Shown: positions 1 to 8,770 of the stretch, one piece after another
Numbering within the stretch: position 1 is the first letter of the stretch
Layout: every line of letters begins with the position of its first letter
Assembly: GCA_949511925.1 (NCBI GenBank)
Contig: CATEYX010000187.1
Location: forward strand, 1 to 16,239
Direction of reading: 5' to 3'
Length of the DNA: 16,239 bases
From: Cryomorphaceae bacterium
GTDB taxonomy: Bacteria > Bacteroidota > Bacteroidia > Flavobacteriales > BACL11
Translations under genes and position numbers: made by a program
The notes under the pieces: generated by a model
Told to the model about the DNA's origin: nothing
Database searches by the model: none
Seen by the model: the letters and a program-made list of their open reading frames with translations, nothing else

Positions 1-1
1 T

Positions 2-2278
2 AATTACGCAATGGGTTTCATTACTAATAATGAAAGATATAACCAAGTAATTGATGTTTGGACAACTACTAATGCTCGATTGACTGATACAGTTATGAGA
101 AATATTAGTTCGGACAAACAAGGATTTAATTCTGTATATATGATGCTTGATTCTGGTGCAAGGGGTTCTAAGGAACAAATTCGTCAGTTATCTGGTATGA
201 GGGGGTTGATGGCTAAACCTAAAAAGTCTGGTGATCATGGAGAATCAATTATTGAGAATCCAATTACAACTAACTTTAGAGAGGGACTTTCAATTTTGGA
301 ATACTTTATTTCGACTCACGGGGCGAGAAAAGGACTAGCGGATACGGCACTTAAAACTGCAGATGCTGGTTACCTTACAAGACGATTAGTTGATGTAGCA
401 CAAGATGTTATTGTTACTGAAGAAGATTGTGAGACACTAAGAGGACTAGAAGCTTATGCTTTGAAAAATAATGATGATATTATTGAATCATTAAGTGATA
501 GAATTTCTGGAAGAGTAAGTTTACATGATGTATATCATCCAAAAACTGAAAAGTTAATTGTTGCTTCATCTGACATGATTACTGGTCTTGTTGCTAAGGA
601 AATTGATGCTGCTGGAATTGAAATGGTTGAAGTTCGTTCAGCATTGACTTGTGCAACTCGTAGAGGTATTTGTGTTAATTGTTATGGTAAATCATTATCA
701 ACTAATAGAATGGCGCAAGTAGGTGAGGCAGTTGGTGTTGTTGCAGCTCAATCAGTTGGAGAACCAGGTACACAGCTTACACTTAGAACCTTCCACGTTG
801 GGGGTACTGCATCTAGGTCTGAGGTTGATTCTTCTATCACTATTAAGAAAGATGGTAGATTAGAAATTGAGGATTTAAGAACGGTTAACACGACTAATAA
901 AGATGGTGATAAGATAGAAATCGTTATTAGTAGATCTGCTGAAACTAGAGTAATTGATGATAAGAATGGTATAATCCTTTCTTCAACAATTGTTCCTTAT
1001 GGTTCTACTATATTTATTAAAGAAGGAAATGTTAAGAAAGGAGATGTTATTTGTGAGTGGGATCCGTATAATGCTGTAATTATTTCAGAAATTGCTGGTA
1101 AGGTCGAATTTGTTGATATTGAAGAAGGTGTTTCTTACCGTACTGAATCTGATGAGCAAACAGGCCATCAAGAAAAAGTAATTATCGATAGTAGAAATAG
1201 AAAAAATTCTCCAACTATTCAAATTGGTGATAAAAACTATAGTGTTCCTGTAGGCTCTCATTTAGCTGTTGATGATGGAAGTAAAATTAAGGCGGGTGCT
1301 ATTTTAGCTAAGATTCCAAGGTCTGCTGGTTCATCTGGGGATATTACAGGAGGTCTTCCAAGAGTAACAGAAATGTTTGAAGCAAGAAATCCTTCTAATC
1401 CTGGAGTAGTTTCTGAAATTGATGGTTCTGTATCATTTGGAAAAATAAAAAGAGGAAACAGAGAGGTGATTATTACTTCTAAGAATGGAGAAACTAAAAA
1501 ATACTTAATTAAATTGTCTAAGCATATTTTAGTTCAAGAGAATGATTATGTAAAATCAGGTGTTCCACTTTGTGATGGTGTTATTACTCCTGCTGATATT
1601 TTAGCAATTAAAGGTATGGTTTCTGTACAGCAATATATTGTAAACGAAATTCAAGATGTATACCGTTTGCAAGGGGTTAAGATTAACGATAAGCACTTTG
1701 AGGTATTGGTAAGACAAATGATGCGTAAAGTGAAGATTGCTGATTCAGGGGATACCTATTTCTTAGAAAACTCATTAGTAGGAAAAGAAAGCTTTAATGA
1801 GCAAAATGATAAGATTTTTGGAATGAAGTTTGTAACTGATGCTGGTGATTCGGAAGAATTAAAAGCGGGTCAAATTATTTCGCCAAGAGAGTTAAGAGAA
1901 GAAAACTCAAGATTGAAGCGTAAGGATATGAAAGAAGTTGAATCAAGAGGAGCTATTTCTGCAGTTGCAACTCCAGTACTTCAAGGAATAACAAGAGCTT
2001 CACTGCAAGTAGATTCTTGGATTTCAGCTGCATCATTCCAGCAGACTACTAAGGTACTTAATGAAGCTGCAATTAATGCTAAGCGAGATAACTTAATTGG
2101 ACTTAAAGAGAATGTAATTATTGGTAAGAAAATACCAGCAGGTACAGGACTAATTCAAGCTAGCGAAACTGTTGTTGGTTCTCAATCCGAGTACGATAAA
2201 TTAACGAATTCAGACACTGTGGAAGAAGTTGCAACTGATGAAGTAGTTGTTGAAACAGTAACTTCAGTAGAAGAGTAA
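2..2278 (+). CDS. rpoC: DNA-directed RNA polymerase subunit beta' (C-terminal part, 5' truncated)
   Basis: This is the C-terminal half of the largest catalytic subunit of RNA polymerase. The frame is open to the left edge (N-Y-A before the first visible Met), so the true start lies outside the window; the family is usually about 1400 residues and about 758 are present. Numbering from the Met codon at base 11, the bridge helix and the start of the trigger loop are at about 104-130 (HGARKGLADTALKTADAGYL). The four Cys of the second zinc site are C140, C214, C221 and C224, in EEDC and CATRRGICVNC. The segment VGEAVGVVAAQSVGEPGTQL at 237-256 is the conserved trigger-loop/clamp region. A long beta-rich insert follows, then the conserved C-terminal segment around VLNEAAINAKRD and an acidic tail. 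DUF3467 starts 13 nt downstream, so the two are probably co-transcribed. No frameshift or missing key residue was seen. Confidence 0.98.
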   Translation, partial: NYAMGFITNNERYNQVIDVWTTTNARLTDTVMRNISSDKQGFNSVYMMLDSGARGSKEQIRQLSGMRGLMAKPKKSGDHGESIIENPITTNFREGLSILEYFISTHGARKGLADTALKTADAGYLTRRLVDVAQDVIVTEEDCETLRGLEAYALKNNDDIIESLSDRISGRVSLHDVYHPKTEKLIVASSDMITGLVAKEIDAAGIEMVEVRSALTCATRRGICVNCYGKSLSTNRMAQVGEAVGVVAAQSVGEPGTQLTLRTFHVGGTASRSEVDSSITIKKDGRLEIEDLRTVNTTNKDGDKIEIVISRSAETRVIDDKNGIILSSTIVPYGSTIFIKEGNVKKGDVICEWDPYNAVIISEIAGKVEFVDIEEGVSYRTESDEQTGHQEKVIIDSRNRKNSPTIQIGDKNYSVPVGSHLAVDDGSKIKAGAILAKIPRSAGSSGDITGGLPRVTEMFEARNPSNPGVVSEIDGSVSFGKIKRGNREVIITSKNGETKKYLIKLSKHILVQENDYVKSGVPLCDGVITPADILAIKGMVSVQQYIVNEIQDVYRLQGVKINDKHFEVLVRQMMRKVKIADSGDTYFLENSLVGKESFNEQNDKIFGMKFVTDAGDSEELKAGQIISPRELREENSRLKRKDMKEVESRGAISAVATPVLQGITRASLQVDSWISAASFQQTTKVLNEAAINAKRDNLIGLKENVIIGKKIPAGTGLIQASETVVGSQSEYDKLTNSDTVEEVATDEVVVETVTSVEE

Positions 2279-2291
2279 AATAATAATAATT

Positions 2292-2606
2292 ATGTCAGAG
2301 GAAAAGAAAAAGGACGGACTAAATATTGAGCTTACCGAAGAAGTAGCTGAAGGGACTTATAGCAATTTAGCTATCATCAATCATTCTCCATCAGAGTTTG
2401 TGGTTGATTTTATACAAATGATGCCAGGAATTCCTAAAGCAAAAGTAAAGTCGAGAGTTATTCTAACCCCTCAACATGCTAAACGATTAATGAAGGCACT
2501 TGCCGATAATGTAAGTAAATTTGAAAATCAGCATGGAGAGATAAAGGATATTGATCCTGCAGCAGGAATGCCAATAAATTTTGGAGGACCTACACCATTA
2601 GCATAA
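2292..2606 (+). CDS. DUF3467 domain-containing protein
   Basis: This is a small soluble protein of 104 residues with no signal peptide or membrane segment. It begins with a charged, Lys/Glu-rich stretch. The body matches the DUF3467 pattern: a beta hairpin (about 22-31, TYSNLAIINH), then SPSEFVVDFIQMMPG (33-47), a basic VKSRVILTP strand and a helix QHAKRLMKALADNV (61-74). The C-terminus is Gly/Pro-rich. The family has no established biochemical function. From memory of Bacteroidota genomes, it commonly follows rpoC. Here it lies 13 nt after rpoC and shares the terminator at 2626-2653, so co-expression with RNA polymerase is likely. A role at the polymerase would be inference from position only. 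Confidence 0.85.
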   Translation: MSEEKKKDGLNIELTEEVAEGTYSNLAIINHSPSEFVVDFIQMMPGIPKAKVKSRVILTPQHAKRLMKALADNVSKFENQHGEIKDIDPAAGMPINFGGPTPLA

Positions 2607-2625
2607 TTATTAAAACTATAAAACT

Positions 2626-2653
2626 AAAAAAGCCTGCAATTGCAGGCTTTTTT
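2626..2653. terminator. Bidirectional rho-independent terminator between DUF3467 and pruA
   Basis: A perfect 28-nt palindrome with centre between 2639 and 2640. It consists of GCCTGCAA/TTGCAGGC flanked by A6 on the left and T7 (2648-2654) on the right. Folded, it gives a GC-rich stem, a small AATT loop and a U-run on both strands. It lies 20 nt after the DUF3467 stop and 23 nt beyond the pruA stop on the other strand, so it can end both convergent transcripts. Confidence 0.93.
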
Positions 2654-2675
2654 TATGTTCAATATTTTAAGTTTC

Positions 2676-4301
2676 TTATCCTAAGAAAGGGTACTTGTAA
2701 TCAGTAGCAGGCACAAACGTTTCTTTAATTGTTCTTGGGGAAACCCATCTTAACAAGTTTAAGATTGATCCTGCCTTATCATTTGTTCCTGAACCCCTAG
2801 CACCACCAAAAGGCTGTTGACCAACAACAGCACCAGTTGGCTTGTCGTTAATATAGAAGTTACCTGCTGCATTTTCTAGTGCTTTAGTTGCATATTCTGC
2901 AGCATACCTATCAACTGATAATATAGCTCCTGTCAGGGCGTATTCTGATGTGCTATCTACTAGTTCTAATGTTTCTTCCCACTTATCAGCATCATATACA
3001 TAAATAGTCATTACTGGTCCGAATACTTCCTCTACCATAGTTTTGAACTTAGGATTAGTGGTTACAATAATAGTTGGTTCAATAAAGTACCCTACTGATT
3101 TATCGTAATTCCCACCAGCAATAATCTCGGCATCATCAGCTGTTTTTGCAAAGTCAATGTATGATGAAATACTATCAAATGCTTTTTCAGAAATTACTGC
3201 ATTAATGTAGTTTGAAGTATCTTCAGGAGAACCCATTTTGAAATCCTTAGTGTCAGCAACAATTTGAGTTTTTACATTCCCCCATAAATTTGAAGGCACA
3301 TAAGCACGTGATGCTGCTGAACATTTTTGTCCTTGGAATTCAAAACCACCTCTTGTAATAGCAGTTGCTACTTCAGCAGATACTGCAGATTTGTGTGCAA
3401 TAATAAAATCTTTTCCACCCGTTTCTCCAACTATTCTTGGGTAGGATTTATATTTTTCAATATTGTTCCCTATTCCTTTCCAAAGTGTACGAAATACATC
3501 AGTACTTCCTGTAAAATGTAATCCTGCAAAGTTTTTATCTTGAAAAACAATTTTCGAAATTTCTTTACCACTTACTGTTACCATATTTATTACTCCATCA
3601 GGCAATCCTGCAGCTTGGAATAATTCCATGATTACTTGTGCAGAATATATTTGTGTTTCTGCTGGTTTCCAAACTACAACATTACCTAACATTGCTGGTG
3701 CTGCACAAAGGTTAGCACATATTGAAGTAAAGTTAAATGGAGTAAGAGCAAATACAAAACCTTCCAAAGGTCTGTGTTCTAAACGATTCCACATTCCTGG
3801 TAATGATTCTGGTTGTTCCTTATATAACTGACTCATGTACTTTACATTAAATCTAAAGAAATCAATTAATTCACAAGCAGCATCAATTTCTGCTTGCATT
3901 ACATTTTTACTTTGTGCAAGCATAGTAGCAGCATTCAGTTTTGCACGGAATGGACCTGCTAATAAATCAGCAGCCTTTAGGAAGATAGAAGCTCTGTGTT
4001 CCCAACTCATGTTTGCCCATTTTTCACGAGCAGCCATAGCAGCATCAATTGCATCACGAACTTCTTGTTCGCCTCCATAGTTTGAAGTTCCGATTACATG
4101 TCCATGTTCATGTGGAGGTGTTAAATTCCTTTTATCATTTGTGAATACTTGTTTATCGCCAATATACATTGGTACATCAACAGTTGTATTATTCATTCTT
4201 TTGTATTCTGCAAGTAATTCAGTACGTTCAGGGCTTCCTGGTGCGTATGCTTTTACTGGCTCGTTTACCGCAATGGGTACGTTATAAAATCCGTTTGACA
4301 T
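2676..4301 (-). CDS. pruA: L-glutamate gamma-semialdehyde (1-pyrroline-5-carboxylate) dehydrogenase
   Basis: NAD-dependent aldehyde dehydrogenase that oxidises glutamate semialdehyde/P5C to glutamate, the second step of proline breakdown. It is the stand-alone 'human-type' form, without a proline dehydrogenase domain. From the ATG at 4301 it is 541 residues, the usual size. Visible motifs are TPFNF at 187-191 (cofactor site), HFTGS at 262-266, the general-base Glu293 in GETGG and the catalytic Cys327 in GQKCSA. The C-terminal segment ends with the conserved NLLRWVSPR stretch. An in-frame ATG at 4382 would add 27 residues, but these are not family-like and would span the promoter-like box at 4324-4331, so MSNGFYN is preferred. 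Read as a separate unit after a 282-nt gap from galE. The proline dehydrogenase partner is not in the window. Confidence 0.96.
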   Translation of the reverse strand: MSNGFYNVPIAVNEPVKAYAPGSPERTELLAEYKRMNNTTVDVPMYIGDKQVFTNDKRNLTPPHEHGHVIGTSNYGGEQEVRDAIDAAMAAREKWANMSWEHRASIFLKAADLLAGPFRAKLNAATMLAQSKNVMQAEIDAACELIDFFRFNVKYMSQLYKEQPESLPGMWNRLEHRPLEGFVFALTPFNFTSICANLCAAPAMLGNVVVWKPAETQIYSAQVIMELFQAAGLPDGVINMVTVSGKEISKIVFQDKNFAGLHFTGSTDVFRTLWKGIGNNIEKYKSYPRIVGETGGKDFIIAHKSAVSAEVATAITRGGFEFQGQKCSAASRAYVPSNLWGNVKTQIVADTKDFKMGSPEDTSNYINAVISEKAFDSISSYIDFAKTADDAEIIAGGNYDKSVGYFIEPTIIVTTNPKFKTMVEEVFGPVMTIYVYDADKWEETLELVDSTSEYALTGAILSVDRYAAEYATKALENAAGNFYINDKPTGAVVGQQPFGGARGSGTNDKAGSILNLLRWVSPRTIKETFVPATDYKYPFLG

Positions 4302-4583
4302 TTTTTTGTTTTTAAATGAGGTACAAAGATAAATGATAGATGTTAGATAATAGATATTAGAACTGAGAAATTCGTTCTCCATTTTTTACGAATAGACAAC
4401 TTCATATACTCTCCTTTTATATTGCTTTGTATAGGTGCTCTAATGTTAATATGCCTAGAAATTTGGCGAATGTGTTACGAAAGAATAGGTTGTGCTTTTA
4501 GGTTGACTTTTGACTCAATAGTAATTTCTGTTCCTTAACTCTCTATATTTTCTATTCCTGTTTAGGGTCAGCTAAATATATTA
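4302..4583. other. Intergenic region between galE and pruA
   Basis: A 282-nt AT-rich gap between two minus-strand genes. Apart from the candidate pruA promoter near 4324-4331 nothing stands out: no convincing hairpin with a U-run after the galE stop, no tRNA-like fold and no conserved small ORF. It is by far the longest gap in the window. Confidence 0.6.
4324..4331 (-). promoter_or_regulatory. Candidate -7 promoter element for pruA
   Basis: The minus strand reads TATCTTTG, an exact match to the Bacteroidota -7 consensus TAnnTTTG. It ends 22 nt before the chosen pruA start, giving a short leader. No clear TTTG -33 box is seen at the expected distance, so the call rests on one element plus position. 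Confidence 0.5.
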
Positions 4584-5573
4584 CTATTTCTGCTTCTCCC
4601 AGTCCCAAGCAGACTTCATAGCTTGTTCTAAGCTTTCTATTGGTTCCCAACCTAGTTTAGTTTTCACTAAATTTCCATTAGCGTATATTTGTTCAATATC
4701 GCCACTTCTTCTGGGACCTATGGAATAGTTGATTTTTAAATTATTGGTTTCTTCAAAAGCTTTTAATGCATCCAAAACACTCACACCAATCCCTGTACCA
4801 ACATTAAAAGCATGTTGTCCTGGGGTTCTAATTAAAAAGTCCATTGCTAATACATGTGATTTTGCCAAATCAACTACATGAATGTAATCACGAACACACG
4901 TACCGTCAGGGGTGTTGTAATCATCTCCAAAAACAGTGATTTTTTTTCTTTTCCCAATTGCAACCTCTGTAATTATAGGTACTAAATTACTTGGTCTGTC
5001 AGCTGAGCAATCGCCAATTAATGCAGAAGGGTGGGAGCCAATAGGATTAAAGTACCTTAAGGCAACACTATTACAAGTATCTGCTTTAAGCATTTCTTCA
5101 CAAATCTGTTTGGTTTCTCCATAAGGAGATTCAGCTTTCTTGAATGGAGCGTTCTCATCAACTGGAAGAACATCAGGCATACCATATACAGTACAGGATG
5201 ATGAAAATATGATATTTTTCACATCATTTTCTTGCATACATTTAAGTACAACTTCAAGCGAACCCATATTATTGTCGTAATACTTTTGCGGGTTTTGTAC
5301 AGATTCCTCCACGGCTTTGTAGGCGGCAAAGTGTATAATACCCTCTATTTTTCCGTGTTCAGTAAATACTTTATCCATGGCATCCTTGTCTGTACAATCA
5401 ACATTATGCCATTTCACTTTTGTATCTATAATTTTTTCAATCCCATCAATATTCTGAGTGGAGGTGTTACATAAATTATCAACTATAACAGGAGTGTATC
5501 CTGCAGCAATTAGTTCCACAATTGTATGCGAACCAATATATCCTGCGCCTCCTGTTACAAGAATCTTTTTCAT
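4584..5573 (-). CDS. galE: UDP-glucose 4-epimerase
   Basis: Extended short-chain dehydrogenase/reductase that interconverts UDP-glucose and UDP-galactose (possibly the N-acetyl forms) using tightly bound NAD. It feeds the Leloir pathway and surface-polysaccharide synthesis. The 329 residues compare with 330-340 for the family. Visible features are the N-terminal Rossmann GGAGYIG at 8-14, VDNL at 31-34, FAAYKAV at 82-88, the Ser cluster FSSSCTVYG at 123-131 and the catalytic Tyr151/Lys155 (YGETK). The substrate-loop segment RYFNPIGSHPS and the C-terminal GxRRxGD region are also present. Its ATG overlaps the upstream peptidase stop by 1 nt (TAATG), so translational coupling is likely even though the functions look unrelated. 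Substrate preference between Glc/Gal and GlcNAc/GalNAc cannot be read from the sequence alone. Confidence 0.95.
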   Translation of the reverse strand: MKKILVTGGAGYIGSHTIVELIAAGYTPVIVDNLCNTSTQNIDGIEKIIDTKVKWHNVDCTDKDAMDKVFTEHGKIEGIIHFAAYKAVEESVQNPQKYYDNNMGSLEVVLKCMQENDVKNIIFSSSCTVYGMPDVLPVDENAPFKKAESPYGETKQICEEMLKADTCNSVALRYFNPIGSHPSALIGDCSADRPSNLVPIITEVAIGKRKKITVFGDDYNTPDGTCVRDYIHVVDLAKSHVLAMDFLIRTPGQHAFNVGTGIGVSVLDALKAFEETNNLKINYSIGPRRSGDIEQIYANGNLVKTKLGWEPIESLEQAMKSAWDWEKQK

Positions 5574-8500
5574 TAAAGAGCTTTATTTATTCCAATTAAC
5601 CATCTCATTTGGAAGAAATCTTCATCAGATGCTGGAGGTTTGTTTAAGAAAAGTGGCATGTCAAAACGAATAACTAAAGGCCTTACAGCCTCAAGAGGAC
5701 CAAAGTTTCTTAGCGTATAAGTAAATCCTATTCCTGCATCAGCTCTTATGTTTGAAAACAAATCTTCATAGTTTTCTTTAGTAAGTTTATCACTAGTTAT
5801 AATTCCTGCATCAGCAAAAAGGTATGAAGCAATATTCTTTTTACGTATTGAGTAAGGTAAGTAGGCTGTAAAATCAATTTCAGTATTGAAAGCTGCTCCA
5901 CTTGTTCCGTTATAAGCGTCTGAAACAATAGTTCCATCTTCATTAAATTCAGGAGCAAGGTAACCTGTATATCCTCTTAGATTTAATCCTCCCGCTTGAT
6001 GAAAGTAATTTGTTGTGTAGCCGTACTCTATAAATTCAGCTGAAACAATACCTTCTGCTCTAGTAAATTTAGAACCCATCATTTCTTCATTATTAGCTCC
6101 TGCTAAATGTAATTTACTTTCTTCTGCCCAGCTACTACCTGTACCAAACTGTAGATAAGCTCTAGTATTTATCTTTAATTTCTTTAATTTGTTATTGTTT
6201 TTAGCACTTAAGATAAGTTTATTATAATCGTAAGCACTTCCTAAAGCTGAAGATTGTAACTTTAAATTAATTGTACCCTTACCATAACTGTAGCTGTACT
6301 TATGTTCTAAGTTTATATCAATTCTGTTATTCATTTTTTCTAAATCCCAACCTGAATTGATTAAGTAATTATCATTCGTTCTGTACATGGATAAAAAGTT
6401 AACTTCAAGTTTGTTGTTTCCTTTGCTATCACTTTTTATAATACTAAATTTATTGGTGTGTAATCCTGCTAAGAACTGCGACCTAGCATTTATACGCGTA
6501 TTCAATGCAATTTTATCTAAATTAGTATTGTAATTTAATCTGTAAGAATAGTAATCGTAATCATTTGCGTTAGGGATGTTTTCTTTTTGTAAAGCACCTG
6601 TGTTAAACCAAATACTTGCATCAAACAAATGATGATGTTTCAAGTATCCTCCAGTCAGGTTTAATCCTACCTTCATACCATCATAATTGTTCCACCATAC
6701 ATCAGGACGATATTTTATCTCATAATTTTTCCAATCAGAGTACTGATATAATTTATGATCAAAACTAAATGTCGTATTGCAAGTAGAATTATTATCTGGC
6801 ATGTAAGCATCAGCTAGTCGGTTTGTTGGGTCAATAATTACTTCTGCAATTCCTGAAGGGATATCCAAAGTAGTAGTGTATGTTGGATAGATTAAATCCC
6901 ATCCGTGCCATTTGTCTAATACAGTAGCATTAGTTTCTTTTACGAACCAGTTATTAGGAATATGAAAATCGTACGACTTTCCATCTTTTGCAATTACGCT
7001 AAAGTCAATTGGCATTTGCATTCTTGATTTTCTTTCAAAAGTTACTGTGTTCCCTTTTGATTTTACTGAAAAGTCAATTCTTTTTTGAGTGTCTAACCAT
7101 TGGTCAAAAAACCAGTTCAAATCTACTTTCGTATATTGAATAATTGCATCTCTGAAATCTTCATTATAAGGATGAGCAATTTTCCATGTTGCAAAATAAT
7201 GTTTCATTGCATTAAGGAACAATTCATCACCTAGTACATATTGTAAATTGTACAACATTGATGCTGTTTTGTAATATACATGTCGATAACCACCACCATG
7301 TCGCAAAGCACCATTAAACCCATCAGAATGAGTAGAAATCACTGGGTCATTAAATTTTGTAGCGTCTTTAATGTAAGCATAATATACTCTGCTATCAATT
7401 GCTAAAGTTGGCTTATCAAATCTTATTTTATATTGGTCAGTAGGTTTATCTTCTACTAGGTATTCTCCATCTATTTTGATAAGTGCCCAAGCGGTTAGAA
7501 ATTGCGTAAATCCTTCATCTAAAAGTGCACGATACGTTTCATTATTTCCTACTTGACCGAAAAACCAGTTATGTCCAATTTCATGTGCCAATAACCCTCT
7601 ATATCCTGGGTCCATACCACCATCTAAGGTAAGCATTGGATACTCCATTCCATCACGAGCATCAGCTACAATCATTTTATGGTATGTGTATCTTCCAAAA
7701 TCTTCAGAGAAAACTTCAATACATTTTGCAGCATATTCAGCAGCATTTTGCCATTTGCTTGCGTGTGGTTCTTGTACTAATGAATAACACACTTTGTCCT
7801 GCCACCAAGCTTCACCAATACGGTAGTTAGGGTCGGCAGTAAAGGCAAAATCATGTACATTTTCAGCATGAAAATTCCAAGTTTTTCTTTCACCCTTCTC
7901 GTATTCAGTAATTACTGAAGGTGACGAATTCCAAGGCTTATCAGCAAAGTTAGTTATGTTCAATTTCTCTCTTAATTCCTTTGGTAACATTTCATCTCTA
8001 TTCAAAAGGAAACCTGTTGCATCAACAACCATATCAGCTGAAAAAGTTAAGGATACATCAAAAGCTCCAAAATCACCATAGAATTCTTTTCCTAAGTGTT
8101 GGTCAGTCGTCCATCCGAACTTAGCGTCATATACACATGCTCTTGGGTACCAGTGCACACCATCATAGTGTTTGTACCCCCAAGAATTAAATGTTTTCAT
8201 TCTTCTTCTAACTCCTCCATTGTCAAAGTGAGTACGGAAGTTCATGTCAAAAGTAATAGAAGTATTAGGGGCTAAAGTTGAAGGTAAATATACTTTTAGT
8301 ATAGTGTTGTCCAATTCCATTTTAACAGCTGTACCGTTTATTGTCATCTTATCAATAATTGTTCCTAATTTTTGCGATTCATACTTACCATAAGAAGGTT
8401 TATTGTTGTTTTTATTTTTTAACTCATCAAGGTAAGAATCTGGTTGAAAAGCATTTTGATACAAGTGAAAGTAAACAAAATCTAAATCATCAGGAGAATT

Positions 8501-8737
8501 ATTGGTGTAGGTTAACTGTTCAGTTCCTTCAATGATATCTGTTACTTCATCAATATTTACATCAATTTTATAATATACATCTTGCTGCCAATATGCTTTA
8601 TTTGGCATCTTGTTTTTCCAGTAATTAGGGTTATCAGCATTCTGATAAGTATTTGGTGAAGCTAAAGGATTGTATTTTTCCTGTGCAAATGATAATGTGC
8701 TAACAAAAAGTGTAGCTACTAATAAAAGGTTTTTCAT
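5573..8737 (-). CDS. M1 family zinc metallopeptidase fused to a C-terminal Omp85-like outer-membrane barrel
   Basis: Predicted exported aminopeptidase of 1054 residues. Residues 1-19 form a signal peptide ending SFAQ. An N-terminal beta domain leads into the M1 catalytic domain. This has the exopeptidase motif DGMEY at 362-366 (a variant of GxMEN), zinc ligands H385 and H389 in HEIGH, Glu408 exactly 18 residues after H389 in LLDEGF, and a candidate catalytic Tyr488 in the YYK motif. A small beta domain ends near 645 at IDPTNRLADAY. The last ~395 residues (about 660-1054) look like an outer-membrane barrel: alternating hydrophobic strands and aromatic turns, an LRGYTGY motif at 920-926 like the Omp85 L6 RGF/RGY motif, LFADAGII at 973-980, and a terminal GPLEAVRPL...FDMPLF pattern typical of Omp85 closing strands. 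No POTRA domain and no type IX secretion tail were recognised. Its stop overlaps the galE start. The peptidase call is firm; the barrel assignment is by motif only. Confidence 0.9.
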   Translation of the reverse strand: MKNLLLVATLFVSTLSFAQEKYNPLASPNTYQNADNPNYWKNKMPNKAYWQQDVYYKIDVNIDEVTDIIEGTEQLTYTNNSPDDLDFVYFHLYQNAFQPDSYLDELKNKNNNKPSYGKYESQKLGTIIDKMTINGTAVKMELDNTILKVYLPSTLAPNTSITFDMNFRTHFDNGGVRRRMKTFNSWGYKHYDGVHWYPRACVYDAKFGWTTDQHLGKEFYGDFGAFDVSLTFSADMVVDATGFLLNRDEMLPKELREKLNITNFADKPWNSSPSVITEYEKGERKTWNFHAENVHDFAFTADPNYRIGEAWWQDKVCYSLVQEPHASKWQNAAEYAAKCIEVFSEDFGRYTYHKMIVADARDGMEYPMLTLDGGMDPGYRGLLAHEIGHNWFFGQVGNNETYRALLDEGFTQFLTAWALIKIDGEYLVEDKPTDQYKIRFDKPTLAIDSRVYYAYIKDATKFNDPVISTHSDGFNGALRHGGGYRHVYYKTASMLYNLQYVLGDELFLNAMKHYFATWKIAHPYNEDFRDAIIQYTKVDLNWFFDQWLDTQKRIDFSVKSKGNTVTFERKSRMQMPIDFSVIAKDGKSYDFHIPNNWFVKETNATVLDKWHGWDLIYPTYTTTLDIPSGIAEVIIDPTNRLADAYMPDNNSTCNTTFSFDHKLYQYSDWKNYEIKYRPDVWWNNYDGMKVGLNLTGGYLKHHHLFDASIWFNTGALQKENIPNANDYDYYSYRLNYNTNLDKIALNTRINARSQFLAGLHTNKFSIIKSDSKGNNKLEVNFLSMYRTNDNYLINSGWDLEKMNNRIDINLEHKYSYSYGKGTINLKLQSSALGSAYDYNKLILSAKNNNKLKKLKINTRAYLQFGTGSSWAEESKLHLAGANNEEMMGSKFTRAEGIVSAEFIEYGYTTNYFHQAGGLNLRGYTGYLAPEFNEDGTIVSDAYNGTSGAAFNTEIDFTAYLPYSIRKKNIASYLFADAGIITSDKLTKENYEDLFSNIRADAGIGFTYTLRNFGPLEAVRPLVIRFDMPLFLNKPPASDEDFFQMRWLIGINKAL

Positions 8738-8756
8738 AGTTAATCTTTAAACTGTG

Positions 8757-8764
8757 CAAATTTA
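8757..8764 (-). promoter_or_regulatory. Candidate -7 promoter element for the M1/barrel gene
   Basis: The minus strand reads TAAATTTG, matching TAnnTTTG, and is followed by CA. It ends 19 nt before the M1 start, in the 33-nt gap after yihY. The surrounding 15 nt (8755-8769) recur exactly at 16185-16199 before another gene, with the same 19-nt spacing. No clear -33 box is seen; that region lies inside the end of yihY. Confidence 0.55.
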
Positions 8765-8770
8765 CAATTC

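Noticed and set aside
3327..4080. Three plus-strand open frames opposite pruA
   Set aside because: They are antisense shadows with no recognisable motifs; the minus-strand frame is a full aldehyde dehydrogenase.
4302..4382. N-terminal extension of pruA from an upstream in-frame ATG
   Set aside because: The extra 27 residues are not family-like and contain the region of the TATCTTTG promoter-like box; starting at 4301 gives the normal P5C dehydrogenase length.
4936..5673. Three plus-strand open frames opposite galE and the M1 gene
   Set aside because: They are antisense shadows with no domain signal, and the opposite strand is fully explained.
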